Assembly (NCBI GenBank): GCA_964605235.1
Contig: CAZSBB010000004.1
Span: 1 to 64,000 of the forward strand
Direction of reading: 5' to 3'
Length of the DNA: 64,000 nucleotides
Source: CAZSBB01 sp964605235
Lineage (GTDB): Bacteria; Planctomycetota; Phycisphaerae; Phycisphaerales; Phycisphaeraceae
Both the position numbers and the translations under genes were made by a program. This document shows positions 17,502 through 26,259 of this stretch, piece by piece; within the stretch, counting starts at the first letter, position 1, and every line of letters begins with the position of its first letter. The notes beneath the pieces were generated by a model. It saw only the letters and a program-made list of their open reading frames with translations. It was not told the DNA's origin and made no database searches.

Positions 17502-18509
17502 TCAGGGACGACACGTGACCGGCGGCAGATCGAGCATGGTTTTCAGGCCCGAGCCCACGCGGGTGATGACGCCGGCGGCATTGAGCAGGATGGCGCTGGT
17601 GGCGATGTCGCCGTTGACCCCGCCTTCGATGGTGCTGCGCAGGTTGGGTTCGCCGGCGATATCCACCTGATCGTAGGAGCGTTCCTCACCGACGGCGGCG
17701 CGGAAGTGCAGACGCAGGACTTCACGTTCATCACACCAGGCGATGCCGATCTGCTCGACGCCGCGCGCCTGTCCGGGCGCAATGGGTTTGTAACCGGTGG
17801 TCAGGGCGTGGTCGGCGATGACGGGTTCGAGGGATTCGGAGGTGCGGGTCAGTTCCCAGCCCAGCGCCCGCGCCAGCAGGCGCATGGATTCGCCCAGTCC
17901 CACATGGCGTAAGGAGCCGTCGGCCTGCTTGCGGGCGAACTCGTCCAAGGTGAGCCCTGCTCCAATCTTCTGCTGGAACGGCACGCGGCGGGTGGAGGCG
18001 TCCTGCACGCGGGTGACGGTGACATGATCGACGCGCTGACACACGCCGGTGAGCACCGCGGGCAGCGTGTCCATGAGGAAGCCGGGGTTGACGCCGGTGC
18101 CGACGCAGGCGACGCCATGCTGCTGGCAGAGGCGGTCGAGCGCAGCGGCGGCGGCGGGCCAGTTGGCGAAGGGAAAGGATAATTCCTCACAACTGGAAAC
18201 GATGTGCAGCCCCGCGGCGGCAATGGCGGTGGCCTGGGGAACCAGTCGCTCCACGCTGGACACCGTGGTGACAATGGCGACGCGCGGCTGGGCGTGGCGG
18301 CAGGCGCTGGCGAGGTCGGCGCTGATGCTCACCCCCAGCGGCGGCAGACCGCAGACTTTGCCCACATCCTGCCCGACCAGCGAAGGAGCGATATCCACCG
18401 CCGCCACCAGACGCAGGGACGTGCGGCGTTGCACATCGCGCACCACGCGCTGGCCCAGCGGACCCAACCCCACCACCACCAAGGGAACGGAATCGGAAGC
18501 GACCTGCAT
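17502..18509 (-). CDS. DapB-like NAD(P)-dependent dehydrogenase
   Basis: A 335-residue protein with an N-terminal Rossmann fold (VVVGLGPLGQRVVRDV, residues 11-26) and a C-terminal domain of the dihydrodipicolinate-reductase/2,4-diaminopentanoate-dehydrogenase type (GTGVNPGFLMDTLPAVLTG; GLTLDEFARKQADGSLRHVGLGES). These relatives act on amino-acid-derived substrates; it is longer than true DapB and lacks the DapB HHxxKxDAPSG motif, so a lysine role is unlikely. ATG 18509 has AGGAGG ten nt upstream. It is divergent from rnpB with a 78-bp spacer. Confidence 0.8.
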   Translation of the reverse strand: MQVASDSVPLVVVGLGPLGQRVVRDVQRRTSLRLVAAVDIAPSLVGQDVGKVCGLPPLGVSISADLASACRHAQPRVAIVTTVSSVERLVPQATAIAAAGLHIVSSCEELSFPFANWPAAAAALDRLCQQHGVACVGTGVNPGFLMDTLPAVLTGVCQRVDHVTVTRVQDASTRRVPFQQKIGAGLTLDEFARKQADGSLRHVGLGESMRLLARALGWELTRTSESLEPVIADHALTTGYKPIAPGQARGVEQIGIAWCDEREVLRLHFRAAVGEERSYDQVDIAGEPNLRSTIEGGVNGDIATSAILLNAAGVITRVGSGLKTMLDLPPVTCRP

Positions 18510-18551
18510 GCGCAATAAACCTCCTGAGGCGGAAACAGGCATCTTACTGAT

Positions 18552-18579
18552 CTGACGCGGACTCGGCAGCGGGTACAAT
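18552..18579 (+). promoter_or_regulatory. Putative rnpB promoter
   Basis: CTGACG (18552-18557), 16-bp spacer, TACAAT (18574-18579). The -10 lies 8 bp before the predicted 5' end of RNase P RNA, which makes the assignment reasonable. Confidence 0.55.
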
Positions 18580-18587
18580 GGCTTTTT

Positions 18588-19015
<428 letters not shown>

Positions 19016-19057
19016 TTTTTCATGTTGGATGATTGCGACCGGTGACCTCATCCGTGT

Positions 19058-19079
19058 GAAGGATGCGCACGGATCCTTC
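19058..19079. other. Short hairpin between rnpB and SPFH gene
   Basis: GAAGGAT (19058-19064) and ATCCTTC (19073-19079) pair perfectly around an 8-nt loop. No T tract follows. The rest of 19021-19302 holds no gene. Confidence 0.35.
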
Positions 19080-19302
19080 GTGAGGCGAGGAGTCCGGGGA
19101 CAGGAAGAAAGTTGCGCGCACCGCGAGCCCTGCAGCGTCGGTGCTCTCACTTGACCGGTGCTGCCGAACGCGGGGAAAATCCGTGCCATCGCATCATTGT
19201 TGCAACAGCACAACAATCGCCCGCCCAATCGCGGTACAATCGCCCGCACCCGTCGACCGCGTGGGGTTCAATTCCTGATTCATCACTTGTGGAGGTCCAG
19301 CC

Positions 19303-20865
19303 ATGACGCGGCAGGATGACGATTTCTCCATCGACTTCGGCAAAGGCCGTAAGGTCAGCGCCAAGGCGGCGTGGGGCGCCTTCTGGGGCCTGATGCTGCT
19401 GGGCGTGATTGTGGCTGCGCCCTTCTGGGTCTGGTACTGGTGGCGCATTGAGCCGGGCGCCAATGAACTGGCGGTGCTGATTCGCAAGACCGGCTCCGAC
19501 CTGCCCAGCGGCGAAATCCTCGCCACCGATCCCAGTCAGAAAGGCATTCAACTCGAAGTGCTGCCCCCGGGGCGGTACTTCTACAACCCCTACACCTGGG
19601 ACTGGAACATCGTGGAAGTGACCGACGTGCCGGCAGGCAAGCTGGGCGTGGTCACCCGGCTGTATGGCCAGGAACAGGCGGCCGGCGCCATCATCGCTCA
19701 GGAAGGGCAAAAAGGCATCGTGAGCGAAGTGCTTCGGCCGGGCCGGTATTACCTGAATCCTTATGCCGTGCAGGTGCATCTGTTCGACGCCATTGCCGTG
19801 CGCCCCGGCTACGTGGGCGTCATGGTGTCACTGGTGGGCAAGGATGTGCTGTACGACCAACTCACCCCTGAGCAGAGCGAAAACCTCACCGTCGCGCCCG
19901 GGCTCAAAGGCGTGCTGACCGAAGTGCTCGACCCCGGCACCTACTACCTCAACCCCTACGAATACACCGTGGTGGAGGTGAATCTCAAGAGCCAGCGGTT
20001 TGAGATGGCGGGCGACGACGCCATCAGTTTCCTGACCATCGACGGCTTCACCGTGCATGTCGAAGGCACCATCGAGTATGCCGTGCAACGCGAGCAGGCG
20101 GCGGAGCTGACCCACCGCGTGGGCGACATGGAAGACATCCTCAAGAAGGTGATTCTCCCGCGGGCCCGCGGGTTCAGCCGCATCGAAGGCAGCAAGAGCC
20201 CGGCGATCAACTACATCGTGGGCGAAACCCGCCAGAAGTTTCAGGACAACCTGGAGCACCACCTGCGCGAGCAATGCGCCGACTGGGGCGTGCTGGTCAA
20301 ATCCGTGCTGGTGCGGAATATTTCCCCGCCGGAGGAGATCGCCAGCATCATCCGCGACCGCGAGGTGGCGGTGCAGGACGCCAAGAAAATCGAACAGCAG
20401 ATCGAGCAGGCGCGGTCGCAGGCGGAACTGACCAAGCAGGAAATGCTCGCCGAGCAGAACCGTGAGAAAGTCAACGCCGACACCGCCCGCATCCGCGCGG
20501 TGATCCTCGCCCAGCAGGATCAGGCGGTGCGTTTGCTCTCGGCGGAAAAGGAACTGGAAGTCGCCAGGCTGGAAAACGACGCCTCAACCGCCCAGGCGGA
20601 AGCGATTCGGCTCAAAGCGGGCGCGGAGCAGGAGGTCATTCGCCTGCACAACGAAGCCGACGCCAGCGTGATCGCCAATCAGGTCAAAGCCTTCGGCGCC
20701 GGCGCCAACCTGGCGCGTTATGAACTCTACCGCAAGCTGGCGCCGCGCATCGGCGTCATCCTGACCAATGACAGCGATGAGGGCCTGGGCGGCTGGTTCC
20801 GCGCCTTGTCGCCCCAGGTGCATTCGACTCCGAGCATTCCCCTGCGTCACCCGGAGGGCCAGTGA
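19303..20865 (+). CDS. SPFH/Band 7 membrane protein 1 with repeated N-terminal region
   Basis: A 520-residue membrane protein. A transmembrane helix at residues 28-48 (FWGLMLLGVIVAAPFWVWYW) is followed by three tandem copies of a ~65-residue unit with the pattern QKG[IV]xxEVLxPGxYxxNPY (near 73, 130 and 195). Then comes the SPFH (prohibitin-like) domain with DGFTVHVEGTIEYAV and a long Glu/Gln/Ala-rich coiled coil (about 365-465). SPFH proteins oligomerise into rings or cages at membranes and organise proteases or lipid domains. It shares the same architecture as the next gene, which starts within its stop codon, so the two probably form a hetero-oligomer. Confidence 0.85.
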   Translation: MTRQDDDFSIDFGKGRKVSAKAAWGAFWGLMLLGVIVAAPFWVWYWWRIEPGANELAVLIRKTGSDLPSGEILATDPSQKGIQLEVLPPGRYFYNPYTWDWNIVEVTDVPAGKLGVVTRLYGQEQAAGAIIAQEGQKGIVSEVLRPGRYYLNPYAVQVHLFDAIAVRPGYVGVMVSLVGKDVLYDQLTPEQSENLTVAPGLKGVLTEVLDPGTYYLNPYEYTVVEVNLKSQRFEMAGDDAISFLTIDGFTVHVEGTIEYAVQREQAAELTHRVGDMEDILKKVILPRARGFSRIEGSKSPAINYIVGETRQKFQDNLEHHLREQCADWGVLVKSVLVRNISPPEEIASIIRDREVAVQDAKKIEQQIEQARSQAELTKQEMLAEQNREKVNADTARIRAVILAQQDQAVRLLSAEKELEVARLENDASTAQAEAIRLKAGAEQEVIRLHNEADASVIANQVKAFGAGANLARYELYRKLAPRIGVILTNDSDEGLGGWFRALSPQVHSTPSIPLRHPEGQ

Positions 20866-22598
20866 TGAAAACGTACTTCTCCGCGCTGATTCGAATTGTG
20901 GTCGTGCTGGTGCTGGTGTATGTCGTCTGGTTATGGGGCTTCTGCCGCTTCTACGTGCCGGCGGACCATCTGGCGGTGGTGGTCGCCAAGACCGGCGAGC
21001 AGTTGCCCCCGGGGCAGATTCTCGCCCAACCGGGCCAGAAAGGCGTGCTGGCGCAGGTGCTCGGCGAAGGCCGGCATTTCCTCAATCCCGTGGTCTACGA
21101 CCATGAAATACTGCCCATGACCGTCATCCCCAACGGACAGGTCGGCGTCGTCACCTCCAAAGTCGGCGACGCGCTGCCCAGCGGCGAATTTCTGGCGGAT
21201 TCCGGCCAGAAAGGCATCCAGCGCCAGGTGCTCGGGCCAGGCAAGTACCGCCTGAACCCTTACGGCTACAGCATCGACATCATCGATGCCATCAGCGTGC
21301 CCATCGGCTACGTCGGCGTCGTCACCTCGCTCTCGGGCGCCAGAGCCCCTGAAGGCCAGTTCGCCGCCGGCAACCAGAAAGGCGTCCGCGCCGAAGTCCT
21401 CCAGCCCGGGCTCTATTACGTCAACCCCAAGCAGTTCAAAATCGACGTGCAGGAAGTCGGCGTCAACCAGGTCTCCCTGCTGGGCAAGCTCGGCGGCGAG
21501 GTGCGCACCAAGGGGCTGGTCAGCGTCTCCAACGAAGCCGTGCGCCAACTGAGCGCCAACACGCTCCAGGAACAGCAAGCCCGGCGCGACAGCTATGTGC
21601 AGCAGCAGATGGAAGGCGTGGACCAGAGCCGCAAGGAGCAGATCCAGACGCTGCGCAAACGCATGAGCGCTGACAGCAGTCGTCCCGTACCGGCCGCGAA
21701 ACCCGGCCGGGCCCCCGCCGCACAGCAAGTCGACATCGCCCCGGCGTTCGTGCTCACCCAGTTCGTCGAGTTCCCTTCGCGCGACGGCTTCCTCATCAGC
21801 CTCGACATGACCGTCGAGTTTGAGCTGCCCACCCGCGATGTCGCCTACATCTTCCGCGAATTCGGCGACCTGACCGTGCTGGTGGACAACATCATCATGC
21901 CCCAGGTGCTGAGCATCTCCCGGCTCAAAGGCTCGGCGTACCGCGCCACCGACTTCATCGTCGGCGAAGGCCGGGAAAAGTTCCAGACCGACCTGACCGA
22001 CGCGCTCAAGAGCACCCTGCACAACAAACGCATCGTGGTGCACAACGCCCTCATCCGCCACGTGCAGGTGCCCGACCAGATTCTCATCCCCATCCAGCAG
22101 ACCAGCATGGCGCTGGAGCAGGAACTGACCATCAAGGAAAAACAGAACACCGCCAAGAAGCAGGGACAGCTCAACACCGAGCTGAGCCTGATCGACCAGA
22201 GCCGCGAAACCGTCGCCCAGGAAACCGCCAAGCTCAAGGCGGAAATCCAGGCGGATCAGGAAAAACAGGTCGCCCAGATCAAAGGCAACACGCTCAAGCA
22301 GGTCGCCCTGATCGAACAACAGGTGGCTGCCGTCCGCGCCGAGAAGGTCAAGAAAATCGGCCAGGCGGAAGCCGACGTGGTGCGCATGGTCGAGGGCGAA
22401 CGCGCCAAAGGCTTCCAACTCAAAGTCGGCGCCTTCGGCGATCCCGCCCAATACAGCTTGTGGGAAATGGCCAAGGCGCTCAACCCCAGCGTGAAGGTCA
22501 ACATCTTCCACGCCGGCGAAGGCACGCTGTGGACCGACCTGAAAAACGCCGGCCTGGCGGAACTGGGCGGGGCGGCGGCGATCAAAGCGGAACGGTAA
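20865..22598 (+). CDS. SPFH/Band 7 membrane protein 2
   Basis: A 577-residue paralogue of the upstream SPFH protein. The transmembrane helix is at residues 8-28. Three N-terminal QKG..VL..G.Y..NP units lie near residues 57, 119 and 176, and a charged Gln-rich insertion of about 75 residues (200-285, including KPGRAPAAQQ) is not in its partner. The SPFH domain begins at FVEFPSRDGFLISLDMTVEFELP, and a C-terminal coiled coil (about 415-520) ends in AFGDPAQYSLWEMAKALNP. The start overlaps the previous stop as TGATG, implying coupled translation. No protease or NfeD partner follows; the function is unassigned. Confidence 0.85.
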   Translation: MKTYFSALIRIVVVLVLVYVVWLWGFCRFYVPADHLAVVVAKTGEQLPPGQILAQPGQKGVLAQVLGEGRHFLNPVVYDHEILPMTVIPNGQVGVVTSKVGDALPSGEFLADSGQKGIQRQVLGPGKYRLNPYGYSIDIIDAISVPIGYVGVVTSLSGARAPEGQFAAGNQKGVRAEVLQPGLYYVNPKQFKIDVQEVGVNQVSLLGKLGGEVRTKGLVSVSNEAVRQLSANTLQEQQARRDSYVQQQMEGVDQSRKEQIQTLRKRMSADSSRPVPAAKPGRAPAAQQVDIAPAFVLTQFVEFPSRDGFLISLDMTVEFELPTRDVAYIFREFGDLTVLVDNIIMPQVLSISRLKGSAYRATDFIVGEGREKFQTDLTDALKSTLHNKRIVVHNALIRHVQVPDQILIPIQQTSMALEQELTIKEKQNTAKKQGQLNTELSLIDQSRETVAQETAKLKAEIQADQEKQVAQIKGNTLKQVALIEQQVAAVRAEKVKKIGQAEADVVRMVEGERAKGFQLKVGAFGDPAQYSLWEMAKALNPSVKVNIFHAGEGTLWTDLKNAGLAELGGAAAIKAER

Positions 22599-22626
22599 AC
22601 GCCATCCACACCACACAAACGCCATC

Positions 22627-22707
22627 ACCCGTCGACTCGCGTCGACGGTTCGGAAGCAGCCGCACGCGTGTGAATACGTCCGAGCCGCCGACGCCAGTCG
22701 GCGGGTT
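22627..22707. repeat. Family C imperfect inverted repeat
   Basis: ACCCGTCGACTCGCGTCGAC (22627-22646) and CCGCCGACGCCAGTCGGCGG (right arm, 22685-22704) form an imperfect dyad between convergent genes. The right arm recurs at 41643 and 44555. Confidence 0.65.
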
Positions 22708-22736
22708 CCCCGAACGACCCCTGGTCTCCATCCAGC

Positions 22737-23600
22737 CTACGGACACACGCGCCAGATGTGCTCCACCAGCAGACTGAACAATCGCGTGGTCAGCGGCCCT
22801 GGCGCTGGCAGCGCGAGCGGCTGATCATCAATCGCGCCCAGCGCGCTCACATGCGTCGTCGTGCCCGCCAGAAAAGCCTCGTCCGCTCCGCGCAGTTCTT
22901 CGACGGTAAACGCCTGCTCGTGGCACACGATGCCCGCCTGCCGCGCCAGGTCCAGCACACACCGCCGGGTGATGCTGCCCAGTATGCGGCGGTCGGCCGG
23001 ATGGGTCCAAACCTCACCTTCGCGCACCATGAACACCGTGGTGGCGGCCCCTTCCGTCACCTTGCCTTCCCGATGCAGAATCGCTTCGTACGCCCCCTGT
23101 TTGGCGGCAGCGCTGCGGGCAAGGATGTTGGGCAGCAGCATGACGGTCTTGATCGAGCAATTGCCCCAGCGTTCGTCGAGCGCGGTGATCGCCCGCAGCA
23201 CTGCCGGCCTGGCATCGCGCGGCAGGACATTTTCACGTGCCGCCAGCGCGAAGACCGTAGGGGTCAGCCCGGCGGGGATCACATGACTGCGCGGGGCGCA
23301 GCCGCGCGACACCTGCCAGTAAACGCGGGCTTCCGCCATGCCGTTGCGCCGGCACAATTCTTCGCTGAGCTCGCTCAGGCGCGCTGCTTCCGCCACCGGC
23401 TCCATGCCGATCGCGCGCAGGCTGTTGGCTAAGCGCTCGCCATGCTCAGCGCCGAGAAACGCGCGCCCGCGGTAGAGGCGCACGACCTCATACACCGCAT
23501 CGGCGAAAACGAAGCCCCGGTCCTCGACGTCCACCCGTGCTTCGCCCCGCGGCACGAAAGCACCCTTGAAGTACGCCACCGCAGCAGAGGTATCATCCAT
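22737..23600 (-). CDS. Class IV PLP-dependent aminotransferase (D-amino acid/branched-chain type)
   Basis: A 287-residue fold-type IV aminotransferase. The N-terminal VDVEDRGFVFADAVYEVVRLY matches D-amino-acid aminotransferases more closely than IlvE. The PLP lysine is in NCSIKTVMLLPNILA, the cofactor glutamate in VTEGAATTVFM, and the phosphate-binding ILGSITRRCVLDLA follows. It would interconvert D-alanine and D-glutamate via 2-oxo acids, or act on branched-chain amino acids. The overall length fits. ATG 23600 is preferred over a GTG nine nt upstream. Confidence 0.86.
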   Translation of the reverse strand: MDDTSAAVAYFKGAFVPRGEARVDVEDRGFVFADAVYEVVRLYRGRAFLGAEHGERLANSLRAIGMEPVAEAARLSELSEELCRRNGMAEARVYWQVSRGCAPRSHVIPAGLTPTVFALAARENVLPRDARPAVLRAITALDERWGNCSIKTVMLLPNILARSAAAKQGAYEAILHREGKVTEGAATTVFMVREGEVWTHPADRRILGSITRRCVLDLARQAGIVCHEQAFTVEELRGADEAFLAGTTTHVSALGAIDDQPLALPAPGPLTTRLFSLLVEHIWRVCP

Positions 23601-23699
23601 GATGCGCACAGTGTAATTCGCCGCGCGGAGTTGCGGTATATCAAGGGGCGCGACCTCCAGACGATTGCGCTCGCCCAGCGAGCCCTGCCGGGGTCACGC

Positions 23700-25193
23700 T
23701 CACGCGGGCAACTGCTGCTGGCGCTGGTACGCCGCCAACCACGCGGCACTGTCGCGCGGCTCATAGGTGCGCGGCGAGAAACTGCAGCGCACCACCGCGC
23801 GCAGCTCGGCGAGATCCGCCAGATCGCCCCGGCCCAGCGCCTGCGTCAGTGCGTTGCCCACGGCCGTGGCTTCAAATGGTCCCACCACCACGGGTATGCC
23901 CAACGCATCGGCGGTCATCTGATTGAGCAGTTCGTTCTGCCCGCCCCCGCCGACGATGTGCAGCACATCGGTCTTTTTGCCCAGGATTTCCTCCATGCCC
24001 AGCATCACCTTGCGGTAGGTCAGGGCGAGGCTTTCCAGACAGGCGCGCACACACTGGCCGGGGGTGGTTGGAGCGGGCTGATTGGTTTGCTTGGCGTAGT
24101 CGGCAAGCTTGGCGAGCATGTTGCCGGGGGCGAGGAACGGCGCGTGGTCGGTGTTGAGCAAGGTGCGGAAGGCGGCCGCTTCGCCGGCTTGTTTGGTCAG
24201 CGTGGGGTAGTCGAGTTCCTGCCCGTGCCGCGCCAGGTCGCGCCGGCATTCCTGCACCAGCCACAGGCCGGCTATGTTCTTGAGGAAGCGAATGCGGTTG
24301 GCGACGCCGCGCTCGTTGGTGAAGTTCGCCAGCCGGGAGGCGTCGGTGATCATCGGCTGATCCAGCTCCGCGCCCATCAGCGACCACGTGCCGCTGGACA
24401 GGTAGAGCCAGTTGCCCGCCGTGGCGCTGTCCACCGGCACCGCGGCGACCGCGCTGGCGGTGTCATGCGAACCGGGGACGATCACCTGCACGCGCGGCGC
24501 GCCGGTTTCCTCCGCCACCTGCGGCAACAGCTTGCCGATCGCGGTGCCGGCCGGTGTGGTGGGCGTGAGATAGCCATGCGGCAAATCAAGGTCTTCCAGC
24601 AGCCGCGTCGCCCAGGCGCCGGTGCGCGGGTCGATCATCTGGCTGGTGGAGGCGATGGTGTCCTCGATCACCTGCTCGCCGCTGAAAAAGTAATGCAGCA
24701 GGTCGGGCATGAACAGCAGCCGATCGGCATGGGCGAGCACGCCCGCGTCGGCGTCGTGTTGGGCGACCAGTTGATACAGCGAGTTGAAGGGCATGTGCTG
24801 AATGCCGGTGAAGCGGTAGATGGCGTCCGCGCCCAGCCGCTGATGGGCTTTCGCCATGGCGGGCGGGTTGCGTTCATCGCGGTAGGCGAAGGGCAGCCCC
24901 AGCAGTTGCCCGCTCTTGCCCAGCAGGCCGAAGTCCACGCCCCAGGTGTCCACGCCGAGGCTGACCAGTTCCACGCCCAGCTTTTTCGCCAGGCTCTGGG
25001 CGTTCGCCAAACCGGTGACGAGGTTGCCCCACAGGTCCAGCAGATTCCAATGTAAACCGCTGGGCAGTCGACGGGGGATATTGAGGAAGCGATGGCACTC
25101 GGTCAGTTCGAGCTTGCCGTCGCGCAACACCGCCAGCATGGCCCGCCCGGACTCGGCGCCCAGATCAAACGCTACGTAGCCGACACCCGCCAT
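23700..25193 (-). CDS. rhaB: Rhamnulokinase
   Basis: ATP-dependent phosphorylation of L-rhamnulose to L-rhamnulose-1-phosphate. The 497-residue protein is a FGGY-family kinase with the nucleotide-binding AFDLGAESGRAM at the N-terminus and the RhaB-typical segments FLNIPRRLPSGLHWNLLDLW and LGVDTWGVDFGLL. VPGSHDTASAVAAVP, YLSSGTWSLMG and HIVGGGGQNELLNQMTADALG follow in the C-terminal domain. It is not adjacent to other rhamnose genes, but the microcompartment at 49226-59256 has a class II aldolase that could split its product, so a functional link is likely (inference). Confidence 0.9.
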   Translation of the reverse strand: MAGVGYVAFDLGAESGRAMLAVLRDGKLELTECHRFLNIPRRLPSGLHWNLLDLWGNLVTGLANAQSLAKKLGVELVSLGVDTWGVDFGLLGKSGQLLGLPFAYRDERNPPAMAKAHQRLGADAIYRFTGIQHMPFNSLYQLVAQHDADAGVLAHADRLLFMPDLLHYFFSGEQVIEDTIASTSQMIDPRTGAWATRLLEDLDLPHGYLTPTTPAGTAIGKLLPQVAEETGAPRVQVIVPGSHDTASAVAAVPVDSATAGNWLYLSSGTWSLMGAELDQPMITDASRLANFTNERGVANRIRFLKNIAGLWLVQECRRDLARHGQELDYPTLTKQAGEAAAFRTLLNTDHAPFLAPGNMLAKLADYAKQTNQPAPTTPGQCVRACLESLALTYRKVMLGMEEILGKKTDVLHIVGGGGQNELLNQMTADALGIPVVVGPFEATAVGNALTQALGRGDLADLAELRAVVRCSFSPRTYEPRDSAAWLAAYQRQQQLPA

Positions 25194-25270
25194 GGGATTC
25201 TCCTGTGGTAGTCAGGCGCGTCATCGTGCCACCGCGCGGCCTGGCGTTCATGTCAGAAAAGCTGCTGAAA

Positions 25271-25408
25271 GCATTTTTACCACAGAGGCACAGAGAGCAC
25301 AGAGAGCACAGAGGCAGAATCACAGAGATGTTGAACAAACCTGACGCCCAGGCTGCCTACGCGGTCTCCAACTCCGTGTTCTCTGTGTCTCTGTGGTGAT
25401 GCATTTTT
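25271..25408. repeat. Family A palindromic repeat
   Basis: A left arm (25271-25313; CCACAGAGGCACAGAG then further CACAGAG units) faces a right arm (25373-25408; CTCTGTGTCTCTGTGGTG), with the outermost GCATTTTT/ATGCATTTTTT sequence also conserved. It fills the gap between rhaB and pgsA. Confidence 0.85.
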
Positions 25409-25417
25409 TCGATCCGA

Positions 25418-26101
25418 TTACGCGGAATCCGACCCCGGCCGGAGTGCTTTCATCGCCCCGGTGACATAGGGCACGCCGCTGATGACCGTCACCACCGTCA
25501 TGCCGTACGCCAAACCGTCGCGCAGCCAGCGCATCCACTCATGGCCCGGGGCCTGCGGGTCCAGCGCGACCGCGCCGATGATGACGGGGATGCCCACCGA
25601 CTGCAAGAGGGTCTTGAGTTTGCCGGAGATTTTCGCCCCGCACTTCAGCCCCCGGCTTTCCAACTCCCCGCGGATGCCGGTGACCAGCAGTTCACGGGCG
25701 AGCATGAGGGCGACCATCCACGGGTAGATGCCGCTGACCATGTTGAAGAAGGAGTTGCTTTCAACCGCCTGGGGAATGACAAAGCGCGGGCCCGAGAGGT
25801 AGATCAGCGCGCCCAGCACCATGACCTTGTCCACAAACGGGTCCATGATGCGCCCGAAGGTGCTTTCGACCTGCCACGCCCGCGCCAGGGCGCCGTCGGC
25901 GATGTCGGTGAGCATGCCGATGACGAAGATCACCAGCGCGCCCCAGAGCATGCGGGGATCGCCCTCGGGATAGCGGTACTGATTGAGGACGAGGAAAAAC
26001 ACGCCGGCGATCAGCAGGCGGGCGATGGTGAGCTGATTGGGAAAACGACGTTGCCAGTCAGGACGCACCGGCCGGGGGCTGGGACTGACCTGTCCAGACA
26101 T
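25418..26101 (-). CDS. pgsA: CDP-diacylglycerol-glycerol-3-phosphate 3-phosphatidyltransferase
   Basis: Makes phosphatidylglycerol phosphate from CDP-diacylglycerol, in the inner membrane. The 227-residue protein carries the CDP-alcohol phosphotransferase motif DGxxAR...G...D...D in ADGALARAWQ and FGRIMDPFVDKVM (residues 77-105), with about five hydrophobic helices. NQLTIARLLIAG at the N-terminus is typical of PgsA. A different CDP-alcohol substrate cannot be fully excluded. It is followed on the same strand only by repeats and rhaB. Confidence 0.87.
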   Translation of the reverse strand: MSGQVSPSPRPVRPDWQRRFPNQLTIARLLIAGVFFLVLNQYRYPEGDPRMLWGALVIFVIGMLTDIADGALARAWQVESTFGRIMDPFVDKVMVLGALIYLSGPRFVIPQAVESNSFFNMVSGIYPWMVALMLARELLVTGIRGELESRGLKCGAKISGKLKTLLQSVGIPVIIGAVALDPQAPGHEWMRWLRDGLAYGMTVVTVISGVPYVTGAMKALRPGSDSA

Positions 26102-26134
26102 CGCCGTCGCTCCGCACCTGCTGCCACTGGCTCT

Positions 26135-26227
26135 GACGAGCCCCGACCGTGAGGGAGGGGTTGCTCCCGCGCTGGAAAGTCCCCGCGGCTGCGCCGCAAC
26201 CCCTTGCTGACGCGCGGGGCTCGTTGC
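26135..26227. repeat. Family B variant inverted repeat (GAGCCCC type)
   Basis: GACGAGCCCCGACCGTGAGG (left arm, 26135-26154) faces CTGACGCGCGGGGCTCGTTG (right arm, 26206-26225). The same pair occurs at 51308-51400. Confidence 0.8.
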
Positions 26228-26259
26228 AGCTTACCCGCCACGCCGTCTCGGTCTTACGT

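Noticed and set aside
19258..19285. GGTTCAATTCC resembling a tRNA T loop
   Set aside because: The flanking bases do not form the T stem or the rest of a cloverleaf.
20931..22628. Minus-strand open frame of about 565 codons over the second SPFH gene
   Set aside because: Composition (His/Asp/Leu/Gly-rich) and lack of motifs mark it as a shadow of the SPFH reading frame.
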